From JBKEAD01 sp047973165 (GTDB lineage: Bacteria > Verrucomicrobiota > Verrucomicrobiia > Chthoniobacterales > JBKEAD01): a stretch of 22,955 bases of DNA. The stretch covers positions 1 through 22,955 of the forward strand of contig JBKEBM010000131.1 in the NCBI GenBank assembly GCA_047973165.1, in the 5' to 3' direction. Position numbers and translations under genes: made by a program. A model generated the notes under the pieces. It had not been told where the DNA came from. It searched no databases and saw only the letters and a list, made by a program, of their open reading frames with translations. Positions 20,766 through 22,955 of this stretch are shown one piece after another (positions within the stretch are counted from its first letter, which is position 1; each line of letters starts with the position of its first letter).

Positions 20766-21998
20766 ATGGTTTTAAAGAAAATCTTCAAAGTTAGCAAAAA
20801 CGGAAAAGAGTTGAGAAAAAACAAAAAAGGCGTTTTGCAAAAAGGCTCTTGGGTCCATCGGGTTTACCTTGGTGAGGTTGCCGGGAAAAAAAAGTATAAA
20901 CAATTTCGCAGCAAAGCGGCGTTCCAACGTTGGACGGATTCAGAAAAAAGGATTAAGCATTTACAAATTCAGCACGGTTCAACCGTGGCCCAGCGGGATA
21001 CGGCCCTGCTGGCCTCTTGGGCCAAGTATGATGACGAATTGAGAGGCTTGGGTAGCTCATTATCGAGTCTGGCCCAAGAAGGTATAAAACGCCTCTCTGC
21101 CTCTAAAAAGCAGGGTTCCCTGGGGGATGCAGTGAAAGATTTTCTAAGGGGGAAGGAAGGAAGGCTTGCGGATCGTACTTATCGGGATTATGAGGCCCGT
21201 TTGCGGCGATTTCTGGTCGGTTCTGAGGGTCTGGCTGACCTTCCGGCAAGGTCCTTGGCCACGGAGCACATAGCCCAACATTTGGATTCAGTTCAAACTG
21301 TGGTGGCCCGTGGCTGTCAATATCGAGTTCTTTCCAGTTTCACAGCATGGGGCGCAAGAGAAAGTTGGTGGCCCCAAAATTTAATGCCCCATTTTGAAAA
21401 TCCAAAAACAGCCAAAGGTGAGGCGGTTATTTTATCCCCCTCACAGGCGCAAAGCCTGTTAAATACAGCCTTTCAGAGCGGGGACCATCATGTTTTGTCA
21501 TTTGTGGCCATTAGCCTTTTTGGGGGGTTGCGGCCTGCGGAATTTTTGAAGCGAGATAGTAAAGGGGGGTTTTTGCGGCTGGATTGGGCGGATATTTCCA
21601 TCCAAGGAATCAAAATTAGCAAAAGTTTAAGTAAAACCGGCATGGGCCGCGTTGTTCCCTTGTTATACCCCCTGCCTGCTTGGTTAGAAGAGGTAAGAAA
21701 GCTAAGCGGGGGGATTTTGTCAGGTCCAGTCCTGCCCCTGCGAGGATGGGAAACAAGGTGGGGGAGGTGGAAAAGAAAGCATTGGCCCCATCCGTGGGGC
21801 CATGATCAACTCCGGCATTCCTTCTGTTCGTATCGCCTTGCACTCACTAGGAATCCCCCTCAAACCAGCATGGAAGCGGGTCACAGCGTGTCTGTCCTCC
21901 TGAAAAATTATTGGAACTATAAAACTCAGGAGGTCGACGCTGAAGCATTTTTCCGTCTTTTGCCGCCCTCAAAAAAGAAAAAGTTGAGAGTCGTATAA
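20766..21998 (+). CDS. int: Tyrosine recombinase / phage-type integrase
   Basis: The 410-residue recombinase catalyses site-specific integration and excision. Residues 1-60 are lysine-rich and resemble an arm-DNA-binding region (GSWVHRVYLGEVAGKKKYKQF). A SAM-like core-binding domain covers about 118-205 (AVKDFLRGKEGRLADRTYRDYEARLRR). The catalytic domain has Arg256 in GGLRPAEF, a likely Lys290, His346 and Arg350 in HDQLRHSF, His373 in AGHS, and the nucleophile Tyr382 nine residues on. All are present, so the enzyme is probably active. No Shine-Dalgarno site is visible. It sits next to the tRNA-Gln fragment, its probable target. Confidence 0.93.
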   Translation: MVLKKIFKVSKNGKELRKNKKGVLQKGSWVHRVYLGEVAGKKKYKQFRSKAAFQRWTDSEKRIKHLQIQHGSTVAQRDTALLASWAKYDDELRGLGSSLSSLAQEGIKRLSASKKQGSLGDAVKDFLRGKEGRLADRTYRDYEARLRRFLVGSEGLADLPARSLATEHIAQHLDSVQTVVARGCQYRVLSSFTAWGARESWWPQNLMPHFENPKTAKGEAVILSPSQAQSLLNTAFQSGDHHVLSFVAISLFGGLRPAEFLKRDSKGGFLRLDWADISIQGIKISKSLSKTGMGRVVPLLYPLPAWLEEVRKLSGGILSGPVLPLRGWETRWGRWKRKHWPHPWGHDQLRHSFCSYRLALTRNPPQTSMEAGHSVSVLLKNYWNYKTQEVDAEAFFRLLPPSKKKKLRVV

Positions 21999-22019
21999 AA
22001 AAATCCAAAAAAAGCAAAG

Positions 22020-22066
22020 TTCACCTTGAAAACCGGATAGGTTGGTAAAATAAAATGAAAGGTGAA
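22020..22066 (+). promoter_or_regulatory. 8 bp inverted repeat spanning the start of the excisionase-like gene
   Basis: TTCACCTT (22020-22027) and AAGGTGAA (22059-22066) are exact reverse complements 31 bases apart. The right arm contains the GTG start codon (22062-22064). It could be an operator for a dimer or a hairpin hiding the start. Confidence 0.35.
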
Positions 22067-22271
22067 GCGAAATAATTCAAAAAAATGGTTGTCGGTCCGC
22101 GATTTTGCGGAGGAGTTTGCAGTTCACGTTGACGTTGCCCGCCGGTGGATTTATCAGGGTAAAGTTAATTTTACCAGAACCCCAGGGGGAGAATACAGAA
22201 TTCCCTTTTCTGAGGTGACAAGGTTCACCCAACTTTGTGGTGGGCCGGATGCGAAAGGGGGTGTCAAATGA
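22062..22271 (+). CDS. Small MerR/excisionase-type HTH DNA-binding protein
   Basis: The 69-residue product has the pattern of excisionase-family winged helix proteins: WLSVRDFAEEFAVHVDVARRWIYQGKVN (helix-turn-helix), then FTRTPGGEYRIPFSEVTRF (wing and final helix). Such proteins bend DNA at att sites to direct excision, or act as small regulators. Placement just after int supports an excisionase, but this remains inferred. The GTG start at 22062 is uncertain; a TTG at 22089 is an alternative that would cut into the first helix. Its stop overlaps the next start by ATGA. Confidence 0.75.
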   Translation: MKRNNSKKWLSVRDFAEEFAVHVDVARRWIYQGKVNFTRTPGGEYRIPFSEVTRFTQLCGGPDAKGGVK

Positions 22272-22591
22272 ACACCCCTGTAGATGATCTTCGCTTGGAT
22301 ATTTCCAATCTCCAAAAGGAAATTTCTTTGGCCCGAACCCTTGCGAAAGAAGCACGGGAAAATCTCATCAAATCTTCCTCAATTTTAACCTCAGCAATCC
22401 AAAGTAGAGGCGGTCAAGGAAGGAAGGTAGAAGACCTTCTTTGGTCGGTGTGGGGTGGACAATGCAAAGTTGACCTTTGCGACACGTTAAGTGCCCTCGA
22501 TTCCAGCGTTTCAGAAGCCGTAATCCACTTGCTCGCAGCTAGAACGCATTGCGGTGGAGATGTGGATGATTTGCTGCGGGACATTAATTAA
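22268..22591 (+). CDS. Small element protein with N-terminal coiled coil, unknown function
   Basis: From the ATG at 22268 the product has 107 residues; this start is chosen because it overlaps the HTH gene stop (ATGA, 22268-22271). Residues 6-45 have heptad-like spacing of L and I (LRLDISNLQKEISLARTL), suggesting a coiled coil. The second half is acidic with three cysteines (GGQCKVDLCDTL, THCGGDVDD). I do not recognise a family. There is no signal peptide or membrane segment. Confidence 0.65.
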   Translation: MNTPVDDLRLDISNLQKEISLARTLAKEARENLIKSSSILTSAIQSRGGQGRKVEDLLWSVWGGQCKVDLCDTLSALDSSVSEAVIHLLAARTHCGGDVDDLLRDIN

Positions 22592-22632
22592 AATTCTGGA
22601 ACAAAACACCCACAAGAAAAGGAGGTGTCCAA

Positions 22633-22955
22633 ATGAACGAAAACATGACTTTTGCGGAGCTTACCAGTGGTCAAAACAAGTCGGAAAATGTTTCTCTATC
22701 TTCTCCTCGATAGGAAGAGAGAAAGGAAGATAAAAGTGATTTTACGTCTGATTTTACGTCTAAAATAAAAAAAGAAGTAAAAAGTGACTTTGATGCGGCA
22801 GTTGTAGCCGTCAAAAAAGCATTTTCTGAACAACAAATTGATCAAATTTCTGAGCAACTATTTGATTCACGAATACGTGCACATGAGCAATCCTTATTGC
22901 GCACTTTAAGAGGCGGAAAGTTGTCACCGTTTAAGAACATTTCTGCGGCAGAAAT
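22633..22955 (+). pseudogene. Element gene interrupted by an in-frame amber codon, runs off the window
   Basis: An excellent Shine-Dalgarno stretch (AAAAGGAGGTG, 22617-22627) lies 5 bases before the ATG at 22633. The frame reads MNENMTFAELTSGQNKSENV and six more residues, then meets TAG at 22711-22713. The same frame then stays open for 80 codons to the window end (EERKEDKSDFTSDFTS, KKAFSEQQIDQISEQLFDS, HEQSLLRTLRGGKLSPF). It contains no ATG or GTG and only late TTG codons to restart from. The downstream peptide is hydrophilic and probably helical; I do not recognise it. It may be a nonsense-mutated gene, a gene needing amber suppression, or a sequencing error. Confidence 0.55.
22738..22761 (+). 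repeat. 12 bp tandem repeat GATTTTACGTCT, two copies
   Basis: Two exact copies encode DFTS-DFTS in the frame that follows the amber codon. The in-frame length supports that this frame is, or was, coding. Confidence 0.7.

Larger units (their letters stand above)
20643..22955 (+). mobile_element. Left part of an integrative element (island, prophage or satellite) in tRNA-Gln
   Basis: The element is marked by a tRNA-Gln 3' fragment at its left edge, a tyrosine integrase facing inward 75 bases away, an excisionase-like HTH gene and small unknown genes, all on the plus strand. The right end lies outside the window. By this geometry the intact tRNA-Gln(CUG) gene should be at that far end. No capsid, conjugation or defence gene is visible yet, so the class of element cannot be named. 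Confidence 0.8.

Noticed and set aside
22055..22075. Six-codon upstream frame (MKGEAK) overlapping the excisionase-like start
   Set aside because: It is too short to separate from chance and has no clear ribosome binding site.

Overview
The window looks like a chromosomal stretch of a Gram-negative heterotroph. The gene families and their style (a lysine/alanine-rich H1-like protein, a PHP-glycosyltransferase fusion, few Shine-Dalgarno sites) suggest Verrucomicrobiota, perhaps Opitutales-like. That placement is inference from memory and was not tested. The last 2.3 kb is the left end of an integrated mobile element that runs off the window.

Layout. Positions 1-130 hold the start of a WecG/TagA/CpsF-type glycosyltransferase on the minus strand. 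An AT-rich gap follows, ending in three DnaA-box-like 9-mers ahead of a small H1-like protein built from 21-residue repeats, with a strong terminator. A minus-strand pair (deacetylase-like DUF2334 protein, then PHP-GT4 fusion) probably acts in envelope glycan metabolism. It is divergent from ftsH, which is followed closely by nagA. A minus-strand operon nrdR / ATP-cone-like protein / HIT protein has two NrdR-box-like sites 42 bp apart at its head. Next come a membrane protein with a superinfection-immunity-like C terminus, pfkA, and a gap with a palindrome and an unassigned hairpin-terminator. Then follow a methyltransferase, sucB and sucA (2-oxoglutarate dehydrogenase E2 and E1), an exported alkaline-phosphatase-like protein, and an operon of a TIM-barrel protein, rluD and a family-4-like uracil-DNA glycosylase. 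recO lies on the plus strand.

Mobile element. Just after recO lies the 3' half of a tRNA-Gln(CUG) gene without its 5' half. It abuts a tyrosine integrase, a small excisionase-like HTH protein, a small coiled-coil protein and a gene interrupted by an in-frame amber codon. This is the usual layout of an island or prophage inserted in a tRNA gene; the intact tRNA-Gln should lie at the far end, outside the window.

Points most worth a second look: the alkaline-phosphatase homologue seems to have lost all three zinc-binding histidines while keeping its Ser and Asp positions; the family-4 UDG homologue has no cysteine and so cannot hold the usual Fe-S cluster; SucB lacks a recognisable E3/E1-binding domain and its partner SucA carries a lysine-rich tail; nrdR is translationally coupled to a second ATP-cone-like protein behind paired NrdR boxes; and the mobile element carries an amber-interrupted gene. 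I did not find a convincing wholly new multi-gene system in the part shown.
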